DNA of 64,000 nucleotides from positions 1 through 64,000 of the forward strand of contig CALFPJ010000078.1 in assembly GCA_937919655.1 (NCBI GenBank), in the 5' to 3' direction. Positions 18,210 through 26,877 of the stretch are shown one piece after another (position 1 is the first letter of the stretch; each line of letters starts with the position of its first letter). The position numbers and the translations under genes were made by a program. This stretch comes from an uncultured Gemmatimonadales bacterium (GTDB taxonomy: Bacteria; Gemmatimonadota; Gemmatimonadetes; Longimicrobiales; Gaopeijiaceae). The notes beneath the pieces were generated by a model, which worked only from the letters and a program-made list of their open reading frames with translations, was not told the origin of the DNA and searched no databases.

Positions 18210-20429
18210 CTAAGCGGCGAGCAGTCTCCATACCTGCGTGACCAAGAAGCACACCGTCACACCCATCACGACCGGCATGAGGGTGGCGACGGTCGTCCAC
18301 TTCGCGCTCCGGGTCTCCTTGTAGATCGTGTAGATCGTCGTGGAACATGGGTTATGGAGCAGGCTGAACAGCATGAGGTTTACCGCCGTCAGCAACGTCC
18401 ACCCGCCGGCGCGAAGCAACTCCCCTGTCGCGTTCACGCTGTCGAGTTCGAACATCACCCCCGTCCCAGCGCCTCCGGCGATTCCCCCCGTGAGAACCGT
18501 CAGCATGAGGACCGTCGGGATCACGATTTCGTTCGCCGGGATTGCGACCACGTAGGCAAGCAGGATCACGCCGTTCATGCCCAGCAGAAGCCCGACTGGA
18601 TTTAGCCAGCCAACGAAGTGTTGGGCCAGGCTCACGTCATTGACGGTCAGGTTAGAGATCAGCCAAATCACTGCTCCGGCCGGAGCTGCGAACACCACAG
18701 CACGCCACAAAACAATCGCCGTCCGATCGATGAGTGAGGTGTAGAGCGTCTGCCAGAACCGGGGCGGCCTGTACGGTGGCAGCTCGAGGCTGAAACTGGT
18801 GGCCTCGCCACGCAGCACCGTGCGCGACAGCACCCACGACGACAAGAACATCATGACGGTGCCGAGCAGCGCGATGCCCACAACAGCCGCTGCGCTCACC
18901 AACCCGGCGAACTGAGAAGGCGCCAGGGCCCCGATGAAGATCGTCGCAATCAGAATTTGGGTGGGCCAACGGCCATTACAGAGGCTGAAATTGTTGGTGA
19001 TGATGGCAATGAGCCGCTCGCGGGGAGAGTCGATAACCCGCGTCGCCACGACCCCGGCTGCGTTGCAGCCGAACCCCATGCACATCGTGAGCGCTTGCTT
19101 TCCGTGCGCGCCAGCTTTGTGAAATAGCGAGTCAAGATTGAACGCCACGCGGGGTAGATATCCGAAGTCCTCAAGCAGAGTAAACAACGGAAAGAAGATC
19201 GCCATAGGCGGGAGCATCACCGCGATTACCCAAGCCGTCGCAAGATAGACGCCGTCGAGCAAAAACCCCGAGAGCCACCAGGGCATGGCGATCGCTGCAG
19301 CCAGTCCCTTCAACCAGGGGTGCGCCTGGTCGATGAGGATTGAGGCAAGCATCGAAGACGGCACGTTGGCGCCTTCGATGGTGATCCAGAACACCACAGC
19401 AAGAATGAGCAGCATTAGCGGGAATCCGAACACACGACTCGTGAGCAGGCTGTCGAGTTTTCGATCAAAGTCGAAACCAGCCTTCTTGAGCCCCCCCATC
19501 TGCGCGCGACTGGCGACTTCCTGAGCGGCCTGAAACGACCGCTGCGTCACGATGTCGTGGAAGTCTGTTGGCAGATTCCATCGCAGGCGCGTGGCCTCAT
19601 CCAGCACCCGCTGGCGGTCCGGTTCCGGTGGGGCGTGTACCTCACTTGCATCGTCACCTGTGAGGTGGCCGAGTTCTCCCGAGGTCACAGCTTCCTGGAC
19701 GGCCTCATCCGCATTGAGGAGACGGAGCGCGATCCAGCGGGCATTCGGCACCGTCGGAAACGCGGACTCGATGACGGGCGCCAGTGCTCCAATCGCAGCC
19801 TCTACATCCGGGGCGTGCGCCTCGACCCTGCTCCGCTGGGGGCTGCCGGAGCGGGTTGCGACGGAATGAGCCGCGACGAGCAACTCCTCGATCCCCACAC
19901 CCTCGCGGGCGATGCCTGCGACGACCGGCACCCCGAGTTCCTTCTCGAGCCTCTTGGGATCCACAGCAATCCCGTGGCGGCGGGCCTCGTCAATGAGGTT
20001 CAAGAACACAACGACTCGGTCCGTGATCTCGAGGATCTGCAGCACGAGGTTCAGGTTGCGTTCGAGGCGTGTGGCATCAACCACCACCAATGTTACGTCG
20101 GGCCGGCCGAATAGGATGAAGTCGCGCGCGACTTCTTCGTCGACGCTCCCAGCCTGGAGGGAATAGGTGCCTGGCAGGTCCACGACCTTTACCCGATTGC
20201 CTTCATGCGCAAAGACGCCCTCGGCGCGCACCACCGTCTTCCCCGGCCAGTTTCCAGTGTGCTGGCGAAGACCCGTAAGTCGGTTGAACACTGTGCTCTT
20301 GCCGACGTTGGGATTCCCGGCAAGCGCGAGGAGATAGTCCCACTTGTCTGGGCTCAGCCCCAAACGCACGAGGCTCTTCTCCCGGTGCTCGGAGCAGGAT
20401 CCGCACGGGTCCATAGATAGGACGCCCAC
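18210..20429 (-). CDS. feoB: Ferrous iron transport protein B
   Basis: The 739-residue polytopic protein starts with a Cys-rich leader (DPCGSCSEH), then a G domain: G1 GNPNVGKST near residue 39, G3 DLPGTYS and G4 NLID. A helical spacer follows, and then two Gate-type membrane bundles from about residue 335 onward. It is the inner-membrane Fe2+ permease. It begins with GTG, whose first base overlaps the last base of the upstream regulator's TAG, so the two are co-transcribed and coupled. The DtxR-type box at 21499 lies upstream of the pair, so iron-responsive repression is likely. Confidence 0.95.
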   Translation of the reverse strand: MGVLSMDPCGSCSEHREKSLVRLGLSPDKWDYLLALAGNPNVGKSTVFNRLTGLRQHTGNWPGKTVVRAEGVFAHEGNRVKVVDLPGTYSLQAGSVDEEVARDFILFGRPDVTLVVVDATRLERNLNLVLQILEITDRVVVFLNLIDEARRHGIAVDPKRLEKELGVPVVAGIAREGVGIEELLVAAHSVATRSGSPQRSRVEAHAPDVEAAIGALAPVIESAFPTVPNARWIALRLLNADEAVQEAVTSGELGHLTGDDASEVHAPPEPDRQRVLDEATRLRWNLPTDFHDIVTQRSFQAAQEVASRAQMGGLKKAGFDFDRKLDSLLTSRVFGFPLMLLILAVVFWITIEGANVPSSMLASILIDQAHPWLKGLAAAIAMPWWLSGFLLDGVYLATAWVIAVMLPPMAIFFPLFTLLEDFGYLPRVAFNLDSLFHKAGAHGKQALTMCMGFGCNAAGVVATRVIDSPRERLIAIITNNFSLCNGRWPTQILIATIFIGALAPSQFAGLVSAAAVVGIALLGTVMMFLSSWVLSRTVLRGEATSFSLELPPYRPPRFWQTLYTSLIDRTAIVLWRAVVFAAPAGAVIWLISNLTVNDVSLAQHFVGWLNPVGLLLGMNGVILLAYVVAIPANEIVIPTVLMLTVLTGGIAGGAGTGVMFELDSVNATGELLRAGGWTLLTAVNLMLFSLLHNPCSTTIYTIYKETRSAKWTTVATLMPVVMGVTVCFLVTQVWRLLAA

Positions 20430-21469
20430 TACGATGCCACCTCGACCGACTCGGCCACCCGCTCAATGGTCACCCAACCGGCCTGCTCGCGCCGGAAGGC
20501 GATGAGTGCACCCCGGATCAAGTACGCCATGGGGTCCCCGGTCGCGGACGACATCTCTGCGCTGATCACGGTGCCCGGAACCACTCCCAGGTCCAGGAGT
20601 CGGCGTCGCTGCGGCCCCCTGCAAGCAGATGACAGGCCAACCACGGAGCCCGCCTCGCCCGGTTGAAGATCAGCCAGGGTCTCGACAGCCCCCCCGGCGC
20701 GCTCGCCAACTGGAAGCACCCTGACGCTGACGTTGCTCGCACCAACGGCCTCGATCTGGAACTCCTCGCCTGCGGCCCGAACACGGAGTCCGCGGTCGTC
20801 GCGGGCAAGGATCTCCAGGCGCCCGCCAAGCGCGAGGCCCATGGTGAGGAGTCGGTCGTAGATTTCGCGTGGCTCGTCTTCGAGATGGGTGATCTCGACG
20901 GTGCGCCCTGCAGGCGCGCCCGTGAGGCTCAGATGCTGGAGGTCCGGCATATGTCCCTCGGCCGTCGGGATCGGGTCGCCATGGGGATCCCAGTTGGGGT
21001 GCCCGAGTCGGGCGGCGAGCACCTCCGCCTCGTCCGCCGTAAGGTTGTGTTCCATGTGCTCAGCCTCGTCATGCCAATCAACCGCAGGCACGCCGGTGCG
21101 GTCGGCGAGATACCGTTCCCACAGGCGGTGCGTACGGACCGTTCGCAGCGCGGACTCTCGACCATCCTCTGACAAGACGGGGCCGGTCTCCCCGATTTGG
21201 ACGAGGCCGAGGTCCGTGAGGCGGGTGAGCAAAACGGATGCCTTGTGCGTTGAGATCCCGAGGCGGCCCGCCAGGCTCTCCAGCGTGCAGACACCCCCCG
21301 CGAGTTCGGCCATATACACGTGCTTCACGGCGTCTTCGAGCCGGACCCGCTCCGTCAGCCGTGTGTACTCGACGAGCCGGGCTAGGACTCCGCGCCGCGG
21401 CCACACAACGGCCGCTGTGCCCACAACGAGGACGGTGAAGACAAGTAGCGCCAGTGCCGGATCGACCAT
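20429..21469 (-). CDS. Membrane-anchored DtxR-family regulator fused to two FeoA-like domains
   Basis: The 346-residue protein has an N-terminal membrane helix (PALALLVFTVLVVGTAAVVW), then a winged helix of the DtxR/MntR family (about 40-105; LAGRLGISTHKASVLLTRL is the recognition region). A dimerisation domain with metal-ligand-like His/Glu residues (HDEAEHMEH) follows. Two successive FeoA/SH3-like domains come next (about 175-255 and 262-340). Classical DtxR proteins are soluble and have one SH3 domain, so the anchor and the second domain are unusual. It forms an operon with feoB and most likely senses cytoplasmic iron to control its own operon. Whether the first helix truly spans the membrane needs testing. 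Confidence 0.8.
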   Translation of the reverse strand: MVDPALALLVFTVLVVGTAAVVWPRRGVLARLVEYTRLTERVRLEDAVKHVYMAELAGGVCTLESLAGRLGISTHKASVLLTRLTDLGLVQIGETGPVLSEDGRESALRTVRTHRLWERYLADRTGVPAVDWHDEAEHMEHNLTADEAEVLAARLGHPNWDPHGDPIPTAEGHMPDLQHLSLTGAPAGRTVEITHLEDEPREIYDRLLTMGLALGGRLEILARDDRGLRVRAAGEEFQIEAVGASNVSVRVLPVGERAGGAVETLADLQPGEAGSVVGLSSACRGPQRRRLLDLGVVPGTVISAEMSSATGDPMAYLIRGALIAFRREQAGWVTIERVAESVEVAS

Positions 21470-21498
21470 CTGAGTGCCTGGATGGCTAGGGAGTAATT

Positions 21499-21514
21499 TT
21501 TAGGCTTGCCTAAA
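21499..21514. promoter_or_regulatory. DtxR-type iron box upstream of the regulator-feoB operon
   Basis: The 16-base sequence TTTAGGCTTGCCTAAA is a palindrome except for the central pair. It closely matches the DtxR/IdeR/MntR-type operator core TTAGGnnnnCCTAA. It lies 29 bases upstream of the start codon of the DtxR-FeoA gene, which fits autorepression by that regulator when iron is available. The divergent guaA starts 131 bases on the other side and could also be affected, although that is less likely. Confidence 0.75.
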
Positions 21515-21645
21515 TTTGAGTCACCCGTCGATGCCTGTCAACTCAATCCAGGCCGCCGGCCTTCCACCCACGCCGCGAACACGACAAGATTGGGCACCTA
21601 ACCTCCCTTTCCTGTCGACGGTCGACCCCCTCCTTCGGAGCGCAT

Positions 21646-23463
21646 TTGTTGCACGACACAATCGCCGTCATCGACTTTGGTGGTCAGTACGCTCACCTGA
21701 TCGCCACCAAGATTCGCCTTCGAGGCGTCCGGGCCGAAATTCGCCAACCGGAAGATCCCATTGAGGCGTTCGCGGGTTATCGCGGCATCGTCATCTCTGG
21801 GAGTCCTAGTCTGGCCTCGCACGGTGAGGACTCGGACTACACAAAGGAGATTTTCGATCTCGACATCCCCATCTTGGGCTTCTGCTTCGGGCATCAGCAG
21901 ATCGCGCAATACTACGGCGGCGAGGTCGTACACGGGGGCCGCGAGTGGGGCAAAGCCGACCTACACGTCACCGTAGGACACCCGCTCTTTCGGGGGCTCG
22001 ATCCTGTAGAGCGAGTCTGGATGAGCCACTACGACTCGGTCGTTTCGGTTGGGCCGGATTTCGAAGAAATTGGGTATAGCTTCACTGGCAACGGGAGTGA
22101 ACACCGCTTTGCGGCCATCGGCTCGGACAAATTTCGGCGGTACGGATTTCAGTTCCACCCGGAGGTCGACGACACGATTCATGGCGACGACATGATCGCC
22201 AACTTCGTCTTCGAGATCTGTGGATGTGCGAAGAGTTGGTCCATGGATGGCTTCATGGACGAAGAGATTCTGCGCATCCAGGAGCAAGTCGGGAGCGGAT
22301 CCGTGTTCCTGCTCGCCTCAGGTGGCGTTGACTCAACTGTGGCGGCGGTCTTGTTGGGCAAGGCACTCGGCTCTGAACGCCTGCACCTTCTGCACATCGA
22401 CAACGGCTTGATGCGCCTGAACGAGAGCGCCGACGTTTTGCAGATGTTCACGGAAATAGGGCTCGATCGGAATCTTCACTTCGTGGACGCGAGCGACACG
22501 TTCCTAGACGCCCTGGCCGACGCCGTCGGGCCTGAGGAAAAGCGCCGAATTATTGGAGATACGTTCGTCCAGGTATTCCAAAACGAAGGTGAACGCCTGG
22601 GGATCGAACACCATCTTTTAGGCCAAGGCACGATCTACCCAGACACGATCGAAACCGGTGGCACCAAACGCGCCGATACCATCAAGACGCATCACAACAG
22701 AGTACCGATCATCGAGGAGATGCTCGCCGACGGTAAGGTGATCGAGCCGCTGGCTGACCTCTACAAGGTGGAGGTCAGGGAGCTGGGCGCGCGCATGGGC
22801 ATCGATCGAGAAGCCCTTTGGCGTCACCCCTTCCCCGGCCCGGGCCTCGGGGTGCGGCTCTTGTGTTCAACCGGGGCACAGGACACTGAAGATTTCGACT
22901 CCATCGTCCCACAGGTGGAAGCGCTAGCGGCCACGTTTGGACTCGAGGGCCTGGTGCTCCCTATCCGCTCCGTCGGGGTCAAAGCCGACCTACGCGCTTA
23001 CGAGCACCCGGTACTCCTCAGCGGCGATGTCCCATGGGACGACTTGATCGCCGCGGTCTCAGCAATCACGGCCCAAGTGCCTGGAATCAATCGATGCGTA
23101 TGGAACCTCGGCGCGTCCCACCCGACCACGGCAGTCGCTGTACCGGGCTACGTCACACGCCTGCGGCTACACCTGCTCCGGGAGGCTGACGCGTTGGTGA
23201 TGCAGGCGCTCCGAAGGCACGGACTCTACGACGAAGTCTGGCAATGCCCGACGGTGCTCGTGCCACTCAATTTGCAGGGCACCGAGGGCGAAACGATCGT
23301 GCTTCGGCCCGTACGCTCGGCACGAGCGATGACCGCGACTCCCGTGGAACTCCCGGCGGAAGTCGTCGCAGAACTCCGTACCGGAATCCTGGCTCTAGAG
23401 GGTATCGGGGGGCTCACCTTGGATGTTACTTCGAAGCCGCCAGGGACCATCGAATGGGAGTAG
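21646..23463 (+). CDS. guaA: GMP synthase (glutamine-hydrolysing), long form
   Basis: This enzyme converts XMP, glutamine and ATP to GMP. Residues about 4-195 are a class I glutamine amidotransferase domain with catalytic Cys in GFCFGHQ and His-Glu in FHPEV. Residues about 215-400 are the ATP-pyrophosphatase domain with the P-loop LASGGVDSTV. The C-terminal dimerisation region is extended, giving 605 residues instead of about 515-525 for the common bacterial enzyme, closer to the long form found in eukaryotes. The RPVRSARAMTA substrate-binding segment is present near the end. The start is TTG 21646, chosen because the sequence DTIAVIDFGGQY follows immediately. Confidence 0.93.
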   Translation: MLHDTIAVIDFGGQYAHLIATKIRLRGVRAEIRQPEDPIEAFAGYRGIVISGSPSLASHGEDSDYTKEIFDLDIPILGFCFGHQQIAQYYGGEVVHGGREWGKADLHVTVGHPLFRGLDPVERVWMSHYDSVVSVGPDFEEIGYSFTGNGSEHRFAAIGSDKFRRYGFQFHPEVDDTIHGDDMIANFVFEICGCAKSWSMDGFMDEEILRIQEQVGSGSVFLLASGGVDSTVAAVLLGKALGSERLHLLHIDNGLMRLNESADVLQMFTEIGLDRNLHFVDASDTFLDALADAVGPEEKRRIIGDTFVQVFQNEGERLGIEHHLLGQGTIYPDTIETGGTKRADTIKTHHNRVPIIEEMLADGKVIEPLADLYKVEVRELGARMGIDREALWRHPFPGPGLGVRLLCSTGAQDTEDFDSIVPQVEALAATFGLEGLVLPIRSVGVKADLRAYEHPVLLSGDVPWDDLIAAVSAITAQVPGINRCVWNLGASHPTTAVAVPGYVTRLRLHLLREADALVMQALRRHGLYDEVWQCPTVLVPLNLQGTEGETIVLRPVRSARAMTATPVELPAEVVAELRTGILALEGIGGLTLDVTSKPPGTIEWE

Positions 23464-23502
23464 GCGACGGAAGCGCCGCCGTGACTGCCTTCCAGGGGCG
23501 GA

Positions 23503-23916
23503 TCACAACCCGAGTCCGTCGAACTGGAACCGATACAGGAACTGAAGGAATCCACCCATCCCCATCGTCGCGGCTTCGTCGTACTGCACGTTGTTGTCGA
23601 TCAGGACCGACAACCGGACGACTTCGATGGCCTCCGTCTCGTTGAGGAGTATGGCACTAAAGCGGGCCTCGGAGTTGAGCGCGTAGGTCTCGGTGTAGTT
23701 TCCCGTGACCTGCACGGTGTCGACGTTGGCGTAGGCCACCTGACCGCCCGTAGGCACCTCGAACCGAGTCGACACGATCAGGAGCAATCCTTGTGTGGCC
23801 GAAGCCTCGACGATCACCGTAGCCGACTGAGGAGCGTCAGCCTCTTTCGTGCACCCAAGGGCGAGACCGGTGAGCGCCGCCACCATAAACCGTTTGCCAA
23901 CACCACGAGTATTCAC
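23503..23916 (-). CDS. Small lipoprotein of unknown function
   Basis: The 137-residue protein has a lipoprotein signal peptide with lipobox LALGC (Cys near 22), then an acidic spacer and a beta-rich domain containing TGNYTETYALNSEARF. It is probably anchored to a membrane on the periplasmic or outer face. I do not recognise the family. It is convergent with guaA with a 39-base gap. Confidence 0.6.
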   Translation of the reverse strand: MNTRGVGKRFMVAALTGLALGCTKEADAPQSATVIVEASATQGLLLIVSTRFEVPTGGQVAYANVDTVQVTGNYTETYALNSEARFSAILLNETEAIEVVRLSVLIDNNVQYDEAATMGMGGFLQFLYRFQFDGLGL

Positions 23917-24111
23917 TCGATCATCACTCCGCTATTTCACGTTGGGTGCCCCGACGGGGTACGCAGGGCCTGAGATCAGATTACTAGAGGACTGATCCCC
24001 CTCAAGGGCATCCTCGTTCCACAAGATGTGCGGGAGAGGCAGCGCGGCCCCATCTTCTCTTTACAGCACACCTCTCTGATTTGACGTACGACCGACCCAA
24101 GCGCCCACAAC

Positions 24112-24777
24112 ATGTTCTTTCTCGCCGCGGCCCTCACGGCGCCTGTCTTCGGACCGATCCTCTACGCCTGGCTGCACGGTCGACCGTCCGCGGTGCGCCT
24201 CGTCGACGGATTCGTCTACATCGCGGTGCCCAGCCTCGTGGCCTGGCAGATCCTCCCGCATGCCTGGAATGACCGGACGTTGGTGCCCCTGGCTGCGCTG
24301 GGACTCGGCATACTGGTACCCACCCTCTTCGAGCGGGCCTCCCACGCGCTCGAGACGCACACGGACAATCTGGCGATTGTCGTCGGCATCTCGGGACTGG
24401 TGGTACATGCCCTGCTCGAAGGCGCGGCGCTCGCCCCAGCTGCGGGGTCCATCGCCGTCCCCTTTGCCCTGGCAGTGGTGCTTCACCGTGTTCCTGTCGG
24501 TCTTGTGATATGGTGGCTGCTGAGACCTCGGCACGGCCGGGGCATCGCGACCTCCGGCGTAGCGGCTGTAGTCCTCGCAACGCTGGCGGGATACGCGGTG
24601 GGGGCGAACCTGCCGCTCGGGGACCACACCTTCGGGGTCGAAGTCTACCAGGCCTTTGTGAGCGGGTCGCTCATGCATGTGGTCTTTCATCAAGGCAGAC
24701 GCGACCACCAACATGAGCATCCTCAAGGTCATGACCACGAGCACGAGCACGAGCACGGGCACGACCACAACCAATAG
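24112..24777 (+). CDS. ZIP-like metal transporter with His-rich C-terminal tail
   Basis: The 221-residue membrane protein has about seven hydrophobic segments. Segments with VVHALLEGAAL and LHRVPVGLVI resemble the metal-binding helices 4 and 5 of ZIP transporters (H-x-x-x-E-G and H-x-x-P-x-G-L). The usual Glu of helix 5 is replaced by Val, which weakens one metal site. The last about 28 residues are a His/Asp/Glu run (QGHDHEHEHEHGHDHNQ), a typical metal-sequestering tail, and the encoding DNA is itself repetitive. A divalent metal such as Zn2+, Mn2+ or Fe2+ is probable; direction and specificity cannot be read. It lies next to the lipoprotein gene, divergently. Confidence 0.65.
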   Translation: MFFLAAALTAPVFGPILYAWLHGRPSAVRLVDGFVYIAVPSLVAWQILPHAWNDRTLVPLAALGLGILVPTLFERASHALETHTDNLAIVVGISGLVVHALLEGAALAPAAGSIAVPFALAVVLHRVPVGLVIWWLLRPRHGRGIATSGVAAVVLATLAGYAVGANLPLGDHTFGVEVYQAFVSGSLMHVVFHQGRRDHQHEHPQGHDHEHEHEHGHDHNQ

Positions 24778-24872
24778 CCGAACCGAGACTCGAGGCCATG
24801 ACCCGGCAGGCCCGGCGCAGCTTCCTCGCGTCGGCCGCGCGCCCTACCGTGGATTTCGGCCCGGGCTGTTAG

Positions 24873-25076
24873 GTCGAATCAGGCCAACGAGGAGGGCCTA
24901 TCAGTCAACTCGAACGTGAAAGCACCTTTCTGACTTCCCTAGCCAGAAAGAACATCCGCTTCCCGTCACTGATCGCTCCCCTTTGGGAGGAGCCGCCCTA
25001 CGAAACTTACCGTAGACGGTCGCGGCCGTTTCTGCTCAGGCCCATCGGCGACGCTCTCTTTTCGCTGAGGTCGTGA
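24873..25076 (+). CDS. Possible small gene coupled to the downstream ATPase, no standard start codon
   Basis: An open frame from the TAG at 24870 to TGA 25074-25076 encodes SQLERESTFLTSLARKNIRF and then a Pro/Arg-rich stretch. It has no ATG, GTG or TTG, but a strong Shine-Dalgarno-like AGGAGGG at 24890-24896 is followed by ATC at 24900 in frame. The stop overlaps the GTG of the ATPase gene (GTGA), the usual sign of coupling in this genome. The FLTSLARK opening resembles the N-terminus of some TonB-like proteins of this phylum. It may be a real gene with a mutated or misread start, or a relic. Confidence 0.35.
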   Translation, partial: VESGQRGGPISQLERESTFLTSLARKNIRFPSLIAPLWEEPPYETYRRRSRPFLLRPIGDALFSLRS

Positions 25077-26830
25077 CCGACTTTGTGGGGGGAAGCCTTC
25101 TTGGGGGCGTGTTCGCCCAACTGGTAGGCGCGAGCCTGGCACCCGCGCTGGCAGCCGGCGGCACCATCCTGGCTATCATCAGCAGGGTGCGCCGGGCCCT
25201 CTTCGGTGAGTGGATCAACGACGGAGTCCATCTGTTGGCACGAGACCTGCGCTCCACGGGTCCTCCCATGGACTTCTCTCGCCAGCACGAACTGCTCAGC
25301 GAGGGGGACCTGGATGGCGCCCCGAAGCTCTTCGAAGAGGAGAGCATAGAGCGCAGCGGGAATCCAGCCCCGCTCGTCGAGGCCGCGCGCATTCTCCGGG
25401 ATCGCGGTCGCTACAAGCAGGCCATCGAGTATTTCATGAAGGCCCTGGACGTGCCCGACTTGGACGACCGCCGGGCGTCCGTTTTCGTAAAACAGATCTC
25501 GGAGATCTACCGCCGTAATTTGTCCAATGCAGAGGGCGCGATCCCCGCTCTTGAGATCCTGGTCGGACGTTACCCCGACTCGAGCGAAGTCGAATGGGCA
25601 TGGAAGGAGCTCACGGTCGGCATGGTGGTGTCACAGGCGGCAGACCAAGACCACCACGGGGCCCACGGGGCCCACGTGCCCGCCGTGAAGGCGGTGGAAA
25701 GAATCCTCTCGGAAGCGTTCGTCTCGCATGCATCCGATGTCCACCTCGAGGACTACGCCGGGGGGCTGCGGGTCCGGTATCGGATCGATGGCATTCTCCA
25801 GGACGCAGATCCTCCTCCCGCACGGATCCGCACGGCCATCCTCGCACGACTCCGCGTGATGGCCGGTCTCAACCCCTCAGAACACCCCCTACCTCAGGAC
25901 GCCCGCATTCGTGTCCCTTTCGCGGGCCGCGAGGTGGATATCCCCGTGTCCACGGTGCCGACCCTGCACGGAGAGAGTATCGCGTTACGCATCCTAGACT
26001 CTGAGGCAGGGACGAGCACACTGGAAGACCTCGGCCTCTCCGTCCACGACCTCAAGCGTCTGCTCAAGGTGTCCGAGAGACCCAACGGGATGATCCTGAC
26101 CACCGGCCCTGGCGGCTCCGGCAAAGCGACGACGCTCCATGCGCTCGTGCGGCACCTGTCGACCGGCCGAGAGAAGATCTTCACCGTGGAGGACCCGGTC
26201 GAATACGGCATTCCAGGCGTTTGTCAGGTCTCTGTGAACCATAAGGCAGGGCTGACCTTCGCGAGCCTGCTTCGCTCGTTGGTCCGACAGGACCCCGACG
26301 TGTTACTCGTTGGAGAGATCCGGGACACCGAGACTGCGGAAATCGCGACTCACGCAGCGCTGACTGGCCACCTGGTACTGTCGACGCTGCATACCATCGA
26401 CGCGATCTCGGCCCTTCACCGTCTGGTCGACATCGGCGTCCAAGACTACTTGGTCGTGCACACCCTCGAGGCCGTCATGGCCCAACGCCTGGTCCGTCGC
26501 GTCTGCCGCAAGTGTGCCGAGGAGCACCCTGTGAGTGAACACGACGCTGCCGCCTTGGGGCCCACCGCAGAGGGTCTCACCAAGAGCTTTGCCGGCAAGG
26601 GCTGTGACCGTTGCAGAGACACAGGCTTCAAGGGCAGGATCGGCGTCTACGAGCTGCTCCTAGTAAGCGATGAGCTCAGACAGGCCTTCCTCCGGCGGGC
26701 GGACAAGGCCGAGTTGGCGACCATCGCCAGCCAAAATGGAATGATGACGCTGAGGGAGGACGGCATCCAGAAGATCCGTGACGGCATCACGACGCCCCAA
26801 GAGGTCGTCAGGGCCACAACAATCATGTAA
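25073..26830 (+). CDS. GspE/PilB-family secretion ATPase with altered Walker A and TPR-like N-terminus
   Basis: The 585-residue protein has an N-terminal hydrophobic segment (about 5-40), a TPR-like helical region (about 65-190) in place of the usual GspE/PilB N1 domain, then a complete ATPase module. The Asp box is FTVEDPVEYG, Walker B is VLLVGEIRDTETAE, the His box is ALTGHLVLSTLHT and a tetracysteine zinc site (CRKC and CDRC) is present. Walker A reads GPGGSGKATT: the Ser/Thr after the Lys is Ala, which should weaken Mg-ATP binding. No GspD, GspF or PilC neighbour is seen. It may power the pilin-like cassettes at 6-8 kb, but that is speculative. Confidence 0.85.
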   Translation: MTDFVGGSLLGGVFAQLVGASLAPALAAGGTILAIISRVRRALFGEWINDGVHLLARDLRSTGPPMDFSRQHELLSEGDLDGAPKLFEEESIERSGNPAPLVEAARILRDRGRYKQAIEYFMKALDVPDLDDRRASVFVKQISEIYRRNLSNAEGAIPALEILVGRYPDSSEVEWAWKELTVGMVVSQAADQDHHGAHGAHVPAVKAVERILSEAFVSHASDVHLEDYAGGLRVRYRIDGILQDADPPPARIRTAILARLRVMAGLNPSEHPLPQDARIRVPFAGREVDIPVSTVPTLHGESIALRILDSEAGTSTLEDLGLSVHDLKRLLKVSERPNGMILTTGPGGSGKATTLHALVRHLSTGREKIFTVEDPVEYGIPGVCQVSVNHKAGLTFASLLRSLVRQDPDVLLVGEIRDTETAEIATHAALTGHLVLSTLHTIDAISALHRLVDIGVQDYLVVHTLEAVMAQRLVRRVCRKCAEEHPVSEHDAAALGPTAEGLTKSFAGKGCDRCRDTGFKGRIGVYELLLVSDELRQAFLRRADKAELATIASQNGMMTLREDGIQKIRDGITTPQEVVRATTIM

Positions 26831-26877
26831 TTTTTTGTCGTTCTGACCGACTCAACAACATCGCAAGGACTCCTTCC

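Noticed and set aside
24061-24774. A 237-codon minus-strand frame opposite the ZIP-like gene
   Set aside because: It begins with a Val/Leu run that is only the antisense of the His-tail codons; no domain follows.
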